Positions 34,260 to 42,403 of a DNA stretch of 64,000 bases are shown in pieces. Made by a program: the position numbers and the translations under genes. The stretch's first letter is position 1, and the number at the start of each line of letters is the position of its first letter. The notes below the pieces were generated by a model that was not told where the DNA came from, did not search any database, and saw nothing but the letters and a program-made list of their open reading frames with translations. This DNA is from an uncultured Christensenellaceae bacterium (GTDB taxonomy: Bacteria; Bacillota; Clostridia; Christensenellales; Borkfalkiaceae), in NCBI GenBank assembly GCA_910588615.1, contig CAJUOI010000005.1, positions 4,912 to 68,911 of the forward strand. The letters run 5' to 3'.

Positions 34260-34347
34260 TTTAAATACCCCTAATAATAATTTTTGTTTTTTGTATAGTT
34301 TGACCGGAAGCAAACACAGGAAAAACCGACGTATGCTTTCGGATTTT

Positions 34348-35046
34348 TTATTTCTTCTGACCGTAGTAAGCGTTTTTTCCGTGCTTGCGCAGATAATGCT
34401 TGTCCATCATAAACTTGTCCGCGCGCTGTACGTTCGGATTGACCGCTTCGGTAATCGTCGCCATCTTGGCAACCTCCTCGATGACCGTTGCGTTGTACAC
34501 GGAGTTCGCTCCGTCCTTTCCGAACGCAAACACTCCATGGCTCTGAATGAGCACGCCCGGAACTTCGATGGGATCGAGCTTATCGTTTTTAAACTTTTCG
34601 ACGATCGCAAGCCCCGTGTTTTTTTCGTACTCGCCCTCGATTTCCTCCTTCGTCAACGAGCGCGCGCAGGGAATGTCGCCGTAAAAATAGTCGGCGTGCG
34701 TCGTTCCGTAAAACGGAATGCTTCTTCCTGCCTGCGCCCAAGCCGTTGCAAACGTGGAATGGGTATGCGTAACTCCGCCCACGTTCGGGAAAGCCTTGTA
34801 AAATTCAAGGTGCGTCGGCGTGTCGGACGACGGGCGCAAATTTCCCTCCACTACCTTGCCGTCCAAATCGACGACGACCATGTCGTCCGCAGTCATCCCG
34901 TCGTAATCCACGCCCGACGGCTTGATGACGACAAGCCCCGTTTTACGGTCGATTTCGCTGACGTTGCCCCAAGTAAACAGCACAAGCTTGTTTTTTACAA
35001 GGTCGAGGTTTGCCTTTAAAACTTTTTGTTTCAATTCTTTCAACAT
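34348..35046 (-). CDS. araD: L-ribulose-5-phosphate 4-epimerase
   Basis: A 232-residue class II aldolase-fold, zinc-dependent epimerase. It turns L-ribulose 5-phosphate into D-xylulose 5-phosphate, which enters the pentose phosphate or phosphoketolase route. The start MLKELKQKVLKANLDLVKN, KPSGVDYDGMTADDMVV (about residues 43-59), metal histidines in THTHSTFATAWAQAGRSIP (about 93-111) and FYGTTHADYF, and QSHGVFAFGKDG (about 168-179) are all family blocks. ATG 35046 lies 13 bases after the kinase stop codon, so the two are in one operon. Confidence 0.96.
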   Translation of the reverse strand: MLKELKQKVLKANLDLVKNKLVLFTWGNVSEIDRKTGLVVIKPSGVDYDGMTADDMVVVDLDGKVVEGNLRPSSDTPTHLEFYKAFPNVGGVTHTHSTFATAWAQAGRSIPFYGTTHADYFYGDIPCARSLTKEEIEGEYEKNTGLAIVEKFKNDKLDPIEVPGVLIQSHGVFAFGKDGANSVYNATVIEEVAKMATITEAVNPNVQRADKFMMDKHYLRKHGKNAYYGQKK

Positions 35047-35059
35047 ACGTTTATCCCCC

Positions 35060-36652
35060 TCAATCTAATCCGTCGACTGCCGCGCGCACGGCGGGAAGTC
35101 CCTTTTTATAACGCTGTATAAACTGTTCGAAGCCCTTTTCGTCCTCGGCGTTCGGCGCAAGCGTTACGCCCTCCTGTCCCGCAAACACTCTGTTTTCGAG
35201 ATAGTCGTCGAGCGTTTCCCCCGCCCGTTTTTCGACGAGGTAGTTGGCGAGGATCGCCATGCCCCAGGCGCCGCCCTCGCCCGCCGTTTTCATCAGTGTT
35301 ACGGGTACGCCCAAAGCCGCTGCCAGAAAGCTCTGCCCGACGCGCTCCGTCTTGAAGATCCCGCCGTGCCCCGTGATGCGGTCAAGCCCGACGCCCTCTT
35401 CCTTCAACATGATGTCGCAGCCGATTTTCAGCGCGGCGAACGCCGAATACAGATGCGCGCGCATGGTGTTGGCAAGGTTGAACTTGCTTTCGCTCGTCCG
35501 CACGAAGAGCGGTCTGCCCTTCTGGATTTCGGTAATGTTTTCGCCCGAAACACAGTTATACGCAACGAGCCCGCCGCAGTCCTTGTCGCCCTTTTCGCCC
35601 TCGAAATAGAGCATATCGTACAACTTCCATTTGGGAATATCCAAACCTGCAAGCTTTGCGAAATCCCCGAACATATTCACCCAGCCGTTTAAATCGGAAG
35701 TGCAGTTGTTACAATGCACCATGCCGACGAGGTCGCCGACGGGCGTGGTTACAAGGTCGATTTCGGGATACGGCTTGGAAAGCTCCTTTTCGAGCACGAT
35801 CATTGCAAACACGCTCGTTCCCGCCGAAACGTTGCCCGTGCGCCGCTTCACGGAATTGGTAGCCACCATTCCCGTGCCCGCGTCCCCCTCGGGCGGACAG
35901 AGCGGAATCCCCGCTTGCAAATCTCCCGCAGGGTCTAAGAATTTTGCGCCGAACGCGGTAAGCGCACCCGCAACTTCGCCCGCCGCCAGAATTTTGGGCA
36001 AAATATCATGCGTCTTATAAGGCAGCTTACGTTCGGCAAGTATTTTATCGAACGCAACCGTCATCTTTTTATCGTACTGTTTGGTTTCGGGATCGACGGG
36101 GAACATACCCGAAGCCTCTCCGATTCCTATTACCTTTTCGCCCGTCAGCAACCAGTGGACGTAGCCCTCGAGCGTCGTCTGAAAGTCGATATCCTTTACG
36201 TGAGGTTCATTATCTAAGATCGCTTGATACAGGTGCGCCACCGACCAACGCGCAGGAATATGATAATTAAAAAGTTTCGTCAGCTCGCTCGCCGCCGCCT
36301 CCGCGTTATTGTTGCGCCAGGTGCGGAAGGGTACCAAAAGCTTTCCCGCCTTATCGAACACCATATAGCCGTGCATCATTGCGGAAAAGCCGATAGCGCC
36401 CACCTTCGTAAGCGTAACGCCGTACTTTTCCTTGACGTCCGCTTTCAGCTTTGCGTACGTATCCTGCAAGCCATTCTTGATATCGTCGAGCGTATACGTC
36501 CAAATCCCGCCCTCGAAGCGGTTTTCCCAATCGTGGCTGCCGGAGGCAATCGGCACGTTGTCCGCGTTCACGAGCACAGCTTTGATGCGCGTGGACCCGA
36601 ACTCGATCCCGAGCGCGGTTGCGCCCTGCTCTAAGTATGGTTTTTCTTCCAT
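35060..36652 (-). CDS. FGGY-family kinase, probable L-ribulokinase
   Basis: A 530-residue sugar kinase of the FGGY family. The N-terminal phosphate-binding segment ALGIEFGSTRIKAVLV (about residues 12-27), a sugar-site region MMHGYMVFDKAGKLLVPFRTWRN, the GNVSAGTSVFAMIVL block (about 275-289) and the C-terminal GHGGIFKTERVGQSFLAAAL, KTAGEGGAWGMAIL (about 425-470) are visible. It stands first in the operon with araD and araA, so phosphorylation of L-ribulose is the natural assignment. The sequence is not the classical AraB pattern, so I leave the symbol empty. A xylulokinase-like specificity cannot be ruled out. A promoter and palindrome lie directly upstream. Confidence 0.85.
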   Translation of the reverse strand: MEEKPYLEQGATALGIEFGSTRIKAVLVNADNVPIASGSHDWENRFEGGIWTYTLDDIKNGLQDTYAKLKADVKEKYGVTLTKVGAIGFSAMMHGYMVFDKAGKLLVPFRTWRNNNAEAAASELTKLFNYHIPARWSVAHLYQAILDNEPHVKDIDFQTTLEGYVHWLLTGEKVIGIGEASGMFPVDPETKQYDKKMTVAFDKILAERKLPYKTHDILPKILAAGEVAGALTAFGAKFLDPAGDLQAGIPLCPPEGDAGTGMVATNSVKRRTGNVSAGTSVFAMIVLEKELSKPYPEIDLVTTPVGDLVGMVHCNNCTSDLNGWVNMFGDFAKLAGLDIPKWKLYDMLYFEGEKGDKDCGGLVAYNCVSGENITEIQKGRPLFVRTSESKFNLANTMRAHLYSAFAALKIGCDIMLKEEGVGLDRITGHGGIFKTERVGQSFLAAALGVPVTLMKTAGEGGAWGMAILANYLVEKRAGETLDDYLENRVFAGQEGVTLAPNAEDEKGFEQFIQRYKKGLPAVRAAVDGLD

Positions 36653-36668
36653 TCCCTTTCTCCCTGAT

Positions 36669-36691
36669 ATAAGCGCTTTTATTGCACTTAT
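36669..36691. promoter_or_regulatory. Candidate operator of the arabinose operon
   Basis: Imperfect palindrome with 8-base arms ATAAGCGC (36669-36676) and GCACTTAT (36684-36691), one mismatch, 7-base centre. It lies between the -10 box and the kinase start codon, where a repressor would block elongation or initiation. An AraR/GntR- or LacI-type sugar repressor is the obvious class, but no regulator gene is in the cluster. Confidence 0.5.
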
Positions 36692-36705
36692 TTCTTTACT
36701 GTTTT

Positions 36706-36734
36706 ATTATAAAGTAAAACCGAAAAAATTTCAA
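36706..36734 (-). promoter_or_regulatory. Promoter of the arabinose operon
   Basis: On the minus strand: TTGAAA (36734-36729), 17-base spacer, TATAAT (36711-36706). The predicted start is near 36699, about 47 bases before ATG 36652, with GGGAGAAAGGG as the ribosome site. Confidence 0.85.
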
Positions 36735-36765
36735 GAGCTTGCACGAAAATTTTTTACAAATTTTG

Positions 36766-36795
36766 AAAAAAGAGGGAAAGTTTTATCTTTCCCTC
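36766..36795 (-). terminator. Terminator after spoIVA
   Basis: Perfect 9-base arms GAGGGAAAG (36772-36780) and CTTTCCCTC (36787-36795) with a 6-base loop, followed on the minus strand by six T bases. It starts seven bases after the spoIVA stop codon and insulates the arabinose promoter. Confidence 0.92.
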
Positions 36796-36801
36796 CCATC
36801 G

Positions 36802-38268
36802 TTATAACAAAATGCAGATGACGCCGCCCTTCCCCTCGTTGACGATGCGCGTAACCGTCTTTCGCATCTTCCTGCGAACGCCGTCGCCCATCGAACGGTT
36901 TTTTAAAAACAGCTCTTCGCCGAGCATCTCCTTTAAGGTCCTGCCGAACATATTCGTGTTCCACGCGCGCTCGGGTTCGCTCTGCATACTTTCAGCAAGC
37001 TGCTTGGCAAACGCCTCGCTCTGTTCCTCGCCGCCGAGGGCGGGACGGACTTCGCCCGAAACATCTACCCGGATTATATGGTAGCTCGGCGCGTCCGCGT
37101 GCAAATTGACCCCGACGCGCCCGCTCTTCTTTACCACTCTGGGCTCGGAAAGGCTCATTTCCACGGGCTCGGGCGGCACGATACCGTAACCGAACTCCTT
37201 AGCGTCGGAAAACGCCTGCCCCACGCGCTCGTATACCTTCTTTGCCTCGGCAAGGGAGGAAACGTAGCTCATCAGGGCGAAATCGTCCTTGATTTCCTCG
37301 CCGCATTGTTCGCCGAGCACCTCGTAAAACGCGCCCGCCTGCGGTTCCACCTTACAGGTGGCGACGCCAGAGCCCGCATTCACCTTTACCGAAACGGGCG
37401 AACGAAGCCTTGCGCTGTCCTGAAACATGGTGTCGAGCAGGGCGCAGTCGCTCATTTTTTCGATTTTCGGCGCAACCGCGCGGATGCCCTCGAGCACCTC
37501 GGAAATCAGGGTGCTGTCCGCATCGAGCACGCGCATCCAATCGGGCAAATCAACGTCCACGGAAAGTACGGGAAATTCGTACAGCACGCGTTCGAGCACG
37601 CCCGCAAGCTGTTCTTTCGTAGCCTCCTCGGCGTTGATCGCCACAACGGGCGCACAGAATTTTTGCTCGAGCTCGGCGCGCAGCGACTCGCTGCCCGCAG
37701 GGTCCTTACAGTTCAGCACGACAACAAAGGGTTTACCTGAAACTTTCAGCTCCCTCAGCGCCTGTGCTTCGCCTTCCTCGTATGCTTCCCTGCCGATCCC
37801 TGCCACCGAGCCGTCCGTCGTCATTAAAATGCCGATGGTCGAATGATCGCGGATGACGCGAAGCGTGCCCTCCTCCGCCGCCCTGCGGAAGGGAACGGGA
37901 GAATCGTTCCAAGGCGTGTGAACGAGCCGTTCCTCTCCCTCTTCCTCGAAGCCTGCCGCGCCGCTGACGGGAAAACCGACACAATCGATCAGCCGCACCT
38001 TTGCGTTTGCACTTCCCACGCCGATTTCGGCGCCCTCTTCGGGCACAAATTTGGGTTCGGTCGTCATCACCGTTTTCCCCGCCGCCGACTGCGGCAATTC
38101 GTCCGTATAACGCTTGCGCTTTTCGCCTGCTACGGCGGGAAGCACGAGCTCCTGCATAAACCGCTTGATAAATGTCGATTTGCCCGTACGGACAGGTCCG
38201 ACGACGCCTACGAAAATTTCTCCGCCCGTGCGCGCCGCAACGTCCTCGTATACACTAAAAGTTTCCAT
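36802..38268 (-). CDS. spoIVA: Stage IV sporulation protein A
   Basis: SpoIVA is the ATPase that polymerises on the forespore surface to make the basement layer of the spore coat. The 488-residue protein (492 in Bacillus) begins METFSVYEDVAARTGGEIFVG, a family signature. It carries Walker A GPVRTGKST (about residues 24-32), KRYTDELPQSAAGKTVMTTEPKF (sensor-like region) and a conserved C-terminal tail ending GKGGVICILL, which helps membrane/SpoVM binding. GGAGG lies eight bases before ATG 38268. It is last of a six-gene run but has a possible sporulation promoter of its own. It is strong evidence that the organism comes from an endospore-forming lineage. Confidence 0.97.
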   Translation of the reverse strand: METFSVYEDVAARTGGEIFVGVVGPVRTGKSTFIKRFMQELVLPAVAGEKRKRYTDELPQSAAGKTVMTTEPKFVPEEGAEIGVGSANAKVRLIDCVGFPVSGAAGFEEEGEERLVHTPWNDSPVPFRRAAEEGTLRVIRDHSTIGILMTTDGSVAGIGREAYEEGEAQALRELKVSGKPFVVVLNCKDPAGSESLRAELEQKFCAPVVAINAEEATKEQLAGVLERVLYEFPVLSVDVDLPDWMRVLDADSTLISEVLEGIRAVAPKIEKMSDCALLDTMFQDSARLRSPVSVKVNAGSGVATCKVEPQAGAFYEVLGEQCGEEIKDDFALMSYVSSLAEAKKVYERVGQAFSDAKEFGYGIVPPEPVEMSLSEPRVVKKSGRVGVNLHADAPSYHIIRVDVSGEVRPALGGEEQSEAFAKQLAESMQSEPERAWNTNMFGRTLKEMLGEELFLKNRSMGDGVRRKMRKTVTRIVNEGKGGVICILL

Positions 38269-38301
38269 AAAAAACGCCTCCGCCGATATCCTTGCTTGAA
38301 T

Positions 38302-38330
38302 ACCTTATGAGCCGAAGCGTCCGTTTATGC
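38302..38330 (-). promoter_or_regulatory. Possible sigma-E-type promoter of spoIVA
   Basis: On the minus strand: GCATAAA (38330-38324), 14-base spacer, CATAAGGT (38309-38302). This resembles the sigma-E pattern (ATA-type -35, CATA-type -10, 14 bases apart), and spoIVA is under sigma-E in Bacillus. The -10 matches only partly, so the call is tentative. Confidence 0.35.
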
Positions 38331-38337
38331 AGCTTTT

Positions 38338-39183
38338 TTAATTTTTCTTTTTCGTTTTTCTGCCCGAAACTACGTCGTAGTCGGGCGGAAGCTCCGATTG
38401 CGCCAGTAATTCCCGATAATATTCGTCCTCAGAAAAATCACGTTCGCGCGTATACTCTCCGCCGAGAGCCTCGATCGCATACTTCAATTCCCGAAATTCG
38501 AGATAGTTGATATCCTCCCCGTCGATGCGTTCGAGCAGTACGGGCAACGCGCGCTCGTCGCCGTATGCCGCCAGATAGCTTGCATTCATACACAGATCGT
38601 CCCTCTCTCGGAATGCGCGCAGCAGCGTATCGTAGACGGCGTCGTCCCGTTCCTTGGTTCGGGAAAGAATTTCAAGCATCAGCTCCTCCTCCGTGCCCTC
38701 GCGCAGCAATTCCAGCGCACGAGCTTTTGCCGCGTCGGCGTTGGCTTTAAGACAGTCGGTCGCCGCATCCTTGATTTCACGGTCGTAATCGCCCTTAATA
38801 ATATCGAAATATGCGTCAAACGCCGCCGCATTCGCCCCCGCCAGATTGACGGCAAGCGTTACGAGCTCTTCGTTATCCTCGTACAGCAGCGCAACGAGCT
38901 CTTTGGGGCAATTCCTCCCTGCGAGCTCCCCGCAGAGGAAGTCGGAAACGGGCACGCCCTCCAGAATATGCCGTTTGAGGCAGAAACAGATTTCCGCGTC
39001 CGTCATCCTTTTATAATACTCGCGCGGCGTGGCGCCGACGCCGTTGAGATAAGTATCGCCGAACTTTTGGTACAGGCGGGGAATTTGGTTCTCCCACTGC
39101 TTTTCGCTAAACTTCCCCGCATTCTCTTTTATATATTTCGCAAGCTTCTTATCAAACAATCCGTCAAAATCAACGAGCTTCAT
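38338..39183 (-). CDS. Helical-repeat (HEAT-like) protein, 281 residues
   Basis: A soluble, mainly helical protein with no signal or membrane segment. After an N-terminal region (MKLVDFDGLFDKKLAKYIKEN and DTYLNGVGATPREYYKRMTDAEICFCLKR) come paired helices reminiscent of HEAT repeats: CPKELVALLYEDNEELVTLAVNLAG, YDREIKDAATDCLKANADAAK, GTEEELMLEILSRTK and GDERALPVLLERI (residues about 95-230). The tail is basic (SGRKTKKKN). This reads as a protein-binding scaffold. It follows the TPR gene by six bases in the operon that ends with spoIVA. Specific function unknown. Confidence 0.8.
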   Translation of the reverse strand: MKLVDFDGLFDKKLAKYIKENAGKFSEKQWENQIPRLYQKFGDTYLNGVGATPREYYKRMTDAEICFCLKRHILEGVPVSDFLCGELAGRNCPKELVALLYEDNEELVTLAVNLAGANAAAFDAYFDIIKGDYDREIKDAATDCLKANADAAKARALELLREGTEEELMLEILSRTKERDDAVYDTLLRAFRERDDLCMNASYLAAYGDERALPVLLERIDGEDINYLEFRELKYAIEALGGEYTRERDFSEDEYYRELLAQSELPPDYDVVSGRKTKKKN

Positions 39184-39189
39184 ACTTCC

Positions 39190-40854
39190 TCACATCATTA
39201 AACTGAGAATTTTTTCTACCGTTTCTCTGTTTGCGTCAAACATTTTTACGATTTCTTCCAACGAACGTTCTCCGCGAAGGAGACGCGCTTCCCGATAAAT
39301 CGCCGCCGCCAAGGACGCTCGCTCCTCCACGAAATGCCATACGCCGAGCTCCTCGATCGTTGCATAGAGATCCTCCGCCGCCGCGCAAATTTTCCCCTCG
39401 TTTTCCTCGCCGAGCAGCGCGAACTTCGAATATACGTCCGCAAACGCCTTTAAATACTCTTCCTTCTTGCGTTCGCCTATTTCCAGACTGTGCGTAAAAA
39501 ATTCCTTATACACGTTACAGAATACAACGCCGAATGAGTCATCCTCGTTGCGCATCGTCAAATCGTGCAGTATGGCAATTTTGATGAACTCGTCCCCCTC
39601 GAAATCGAGCAGTACCTTGCGGACAAACGAATCGGAGCGGGTGCGCACCGCAACCTTCGCGGCGAGCATCTGTAATTTTTCGTCCCGTCCCTCCATTTCG
39701 TCGAACGCAATCCCGAAAAACTCGTCCAATCTGGAGAGTCCTTCAAGTTCTTTGACGTAGGGAGAATTGCTCGCCCCCAAGAGGAACTTGGCAACCGTTT
39801 CGTACTCCTCCTCGGGAACGCGGTAAAAATAGCTCATCGAAACCTTATTCGCCTTGTCGTCCCCATCCTGCATACGCAAGCGTTCAAGGTAGTAAAGCGC
39901 TACCGCCTTGCGCGGATATACGGTCGTCAGGCGCTCGAGCGATTCGATCGCCTCCGCCGTTTTACCCGTGCGGTAGGCGCTGACGGCATGAAAGTACAAA
40001 ACGTTGTCGTCGTATGGAAGTCTGCTCTTCAAGGCGGTCAGCTTTTCATACGCTTCTTCGTCCAGTCCCGTTTCACACAGCGCCGTAGCGATGCGGTATA
40101 AATCGTCGGTGCCGCTCACTTCGAGCGCTGCAAGCCGCTTGGCGACCTCCTTTGCCCCCTCCCGATTCTCCCGCGCACCGAGCACGGCGCAATAGGTGGT
40201 GAGCGCCTGCACGTTGTCAGGGTATTTCTCCAGAAGAGCCTTGCATTCCCGCTCCGCCCCGTCCTCGTCGCCAAGCATCAGCGTGCACATTGCCGAAAGT
40301 CCCGCAGCTGACGCATAGTCGGGGTGTGCCTCGGGGAATTCGCTAAGCACGCTGCGCGCCTCCTGCAATTCGCCTTGCTTCAACAAAATCAACCCTTCGC
40401 GCAACGCCTCGGGATTACCGTGCGTGCCGTCGTCCGAATGCACCAAACGAAGCTTAGGTTTTTTGGGCTCAGGCTCGGTAAATTCGATATCGAACGCCTG
40501 CACGTCCTCTTCGGAGAGCGAACGGCGGTAATAATATGCCGACTGGCTCTCGTTGTTCATGTTCATAAAGGCAACCGCCAGCCCCTCGTATCCCTCGCCG
40601 AAATCCGCTTCGTTGCAAGTGTCGAGGAAGCGAAACCAAGCGTCGGCGGCAAGACCGTACAGCTCCATCGCCTCGTACACGTCGGCGTAAAGCGCGCACG
40701 CATCCGCACTCGGCTCGTACATTCTGCTTCGCTTGTTCAGCATGGTAAGCGCGCCGAGGTAATCTCCGTTGTCGTAGCGGCTCTCCGCGCTGTTAAGGAT
40801 AAATTCGTCGCTTAAATTCAGTTGTAATACGCTGCCGTCGTCTTTTTCTTTCAT
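39190..40854 (-). CDS. TPR-repeat protein, 554 residues
   Basis: A soluble tetratricopeptide-repeat protein. The start is set at ATG 40854 (MKEKDDGSVLQLNLSDEF): this ATG overlaps the hslO stop (ATGA) and has GGGGA upstream, so the ten residues encoded further upstream are dropped. TPR-type helix pairs are visible at about residues 25-110 (AESRYDNGDYLGALTMLNK, ALYADVYEAMELYGLAADAW), 150-215 (EALREGLILLKQGELQEARSV) and 220-320 (LLEKYPDNVQALTTYCAVLG, AEAIESLERLTTVYPRKAVA). The C-terminal 200 residues are helical but less regular. It is a likely scaffold; partners unknown. It lies between Hsp33 and the HEAT-like protein. Confidence 0.85.
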   Translation of the reverse strand: MKEKDDGSVLQLNLSDEFILNSAESRYDNGDYLGALTMLNKRSRMYEPSADACALYADVYEAMELYGLAADAWFRFLDTCNEADFGEGYEGLAVAFMNMNNESQSAYYYRRSLSEEDVQAFDIEFTEPEPKKPKLRLVHSDDGTHGNPEALREGLILLKQGELQEARSVLSEFPEAHPDYASAAGLSAMCTLMLGDEDGAERECKALLEKYPDNVQALTTYCAVLGARENREGAKEVAKRLAALEVSGTDDLYRIATALCETGLDEEAYEKLTALKSRLPYDDNVLYFHAVSAYRTGKTAEAIESLERLTTVYPRKAVALYYLERLRMQDGDDKANKVSMSYFYRVPEEEYETVAKFLLGASNSPYVKELEGLSRLDEFFGIAFDEMEGRDEKLQMLAAKVAVRTRSDSFVRKVLLDFEGDEFIKIAILHDLTMRNEDDSFGVVFCNVYKEFFTHSLEIGERKKEEYLKAFADVYSKFALLGEENEGKICAAAEDLYATIEELGVWHFVEERASLAAAIYREARLLRGERSLEEIVKMFDANRETVEKILSLMM

Positions 40855-41678
40855 GTTTTGTCCCCGAATAAAGCGTTGGTGCAAGCTTTATCGAATATAT
40901 AATCGGTGTTACATTCGTCGCAATGCACCGTGATCGCGTCCGTTTCCGTAAGCATTTTTTCCGCCTCCGCCCTACCCAGCGATACGATCGCCCGCTCCGC
41001 TCGCTCACGCGAACAACGGCAGCGGAAACCGAACTCCGTCCGTTCGCCTTCGGTTTGAAAATAGGCAAGCGTTCCGGCGGAAACATCCTCCGCTTGCAAA
41101 CAGGCGCGGCACGCGGCAACGTCCGCTTTTGCCCGTTCGAAAATTTCTTTGCCGGCATTCGGCAGCGGCTGAATGAAAATGCCGCCCGCACGCAAACCGT
41201 CCTTCCCGAAAGAGACGGACAGAGCAATTTCCGTTTCGCGCTGTTCGCTCTCGCGAAAATACGCTTTGAAAATTTCTTCCGCGTCGCCGCAGTAAAACGC
41301 CACCGTTCCCGTAACGGGAACCCCCTCGCCCTCGTCGCGGGTAACGCTCAGAACTCCATTCTGCCCGATTGCTTTTTCGAAGCTTTCCGCGGCGGGATTT
41401 TCGACACGCCCACTGATACGGAGCGCGCCGTCGCCGCTCGCATGAATGATGCCGCATTCCCCGTCCCCTTTCAGCGTGAGCGAGAGCGTGCTCGTCCCGT
41501 CTTTCAGCCAAGCGGAAAGGTAGGCGGTTGCGGTAAGGACGCACCCGAGCGCGCTTGCCGAAGCGTTGCTCAGGTTATGGCGGCGTACCGCTTCGGTTAC
41601 GAGCGCCGTCGTATCCAGCACCATCAGCGACGCCCGTCCGCCGTAGACGAGCGCGCGGGTCAGCGTACTTTTCTGCAT
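40851..41678 (-). CDS. hslO: Redox-regulated chaperone Hsp33
   Basis: Hsp33 is a cytoplasmic holdase switched on by oxidative unfolding; zinc bound by four cysteines keeps it off. All four are present: FRCRCSRERAE (CxC, about residues 233-235) and VHCDECNTDY (CxxC, about 260-263). The N-terminal core shows HNLSNASASALGCVLTATAYLS and KDGTSTLSLTLKGDGECGIIHASG. At 275 residues the length is normal. Its start overlaps the methyltransferase by 19 bases and its stop overlaps the TPR gene, so translation is coupled on both sides. Confidence 0.96.
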   Translation of the reverse strand: MQKSTLTRALVYGGRASLMVLDTTALVTEAVRRHNLSNASASALGCVLTATAYLSAWLKDGTSTLSLTLKGDGECGIIHASGDGALRISGRVENPAAESFEKAIGQNGVLSVTRDEGEGVPVTGTVAFYCGDAEEIFKAYFRESEQRETEIALSVSFGKDGLRAGGIFIQPLPNAGKEIFERAKADVAACRACLQAEDVSAGTLAYFQTEGERTEFGFRCRCSRERAERAIVSLGRAEAEKMLTETDAITVHCDECNTDYIFDKACTNALFGDKT

Positions 41679-42403
41679 ATAAAGTTCAGCCTATCGCTTT
41701 CGCGCTTCTCCTGCCCGAGGTGTCCTTCGACGCGCTCGATTTCAAAGCCCGCCGCGCCGAGCGCGGACGATATCGCTTCCTCCTCGTGAATATATTGAAT
41801 ATGCCTTTCGTCGCTGCGGCGGAAAAGCCCGCCCTCCTGCCGAACGAACAGCGTAACGTCCGTTTCCACCCTATCGCCGTACAACGTGTTAAAGGAAAGA
41901 AAGGTAACGTCGTCGCGGTCGTCCGCTAAGATATTATTTGCAATTTTCGTACGGAATTTGTATGCGGAGCTCACGTCGAACCAAAAGATTCCGTTTTTTA
42001 CGAGGCAATTCGCCGCTTTTTTGAAGGCGCGCGGCAAAACGGCGGGAGGAATATAGTTGTAACAGTCGTTTGCCGAAAGCACGAAGTCCACCCGCTCGTG
42101 CACGGTAACCGTTGTAGCGTCCGCCTGAAGAAAAGGAATATTCAATCCCTCTTCCCGCGCGAGCTTAACCGCCTTGCTCAGCATGAACGCAGAGACATCC
42201 GTCCCTGTAACGAAATAGCCCGCCCGGGTCAGCACGCGCGTGAACGCGCCGCTTCCGCAGCCGATCTCAAGACCCCGATTCCCCGCACCGAGTGCTTCGA
42301 GCCCTTGTAGAAAATACTGCGACCACCTTTGATAGTCGCAGTCATCGTTTAAAAATTCAAACCAATCGGCAAGCGTTTCGTAAGCCACGGCAGTCCCCGT
42401 CAA
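41660..42403 (-). CDS. Class I SAM-dependent methyltransferase
   Basis: 247 residues, Rossmann-like methyltransferase. The SAM motif I is GLEIGCGSGAFTRVL (about residues 44-58). Motif II (VTGTDVSAFMLSKAVKLA) and an acidic motif IV-like VDFVLSANDCYNYIPP follow. The substrate is not evident; the sequence is closest in style to small-molecule or UbiE-like methyltransferases found next to Hsp33 in Clostridia. ATG 42403 overlaps the upstream membrane gene's stop (ATGA). Confidence 0.85.
   Translation of the reverse strand: MTGTAVAYETLADWFEFLNDDCDYQRWSQYFLQGLEALGAGNRGLEIGCGSGAFTRVLTRAGYFVTGTDVSAFMLSKAVKLAREEGLNIPFLQADATTVTVHERVDFVLSANDCYNYIPPAVLPRAFKKAANCLVKNGIFWFDVSSAYKFRTKIANNILADDRDDVTFLSFNTLYGDRVETDVTLFVRQEGGLFRRSDERHIQYIHEEEAISSALGAAGFEIERVEGHLGQEKRESDRLNFICRKVR

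Noticed and set aside
34260..34347. Hairpin between araD and araA (CCGA/TCGG stem before a T-run)
   Set aside because: Only about four pairs with a mismatch next to the stem; too weak to call a terminator inside an operon.
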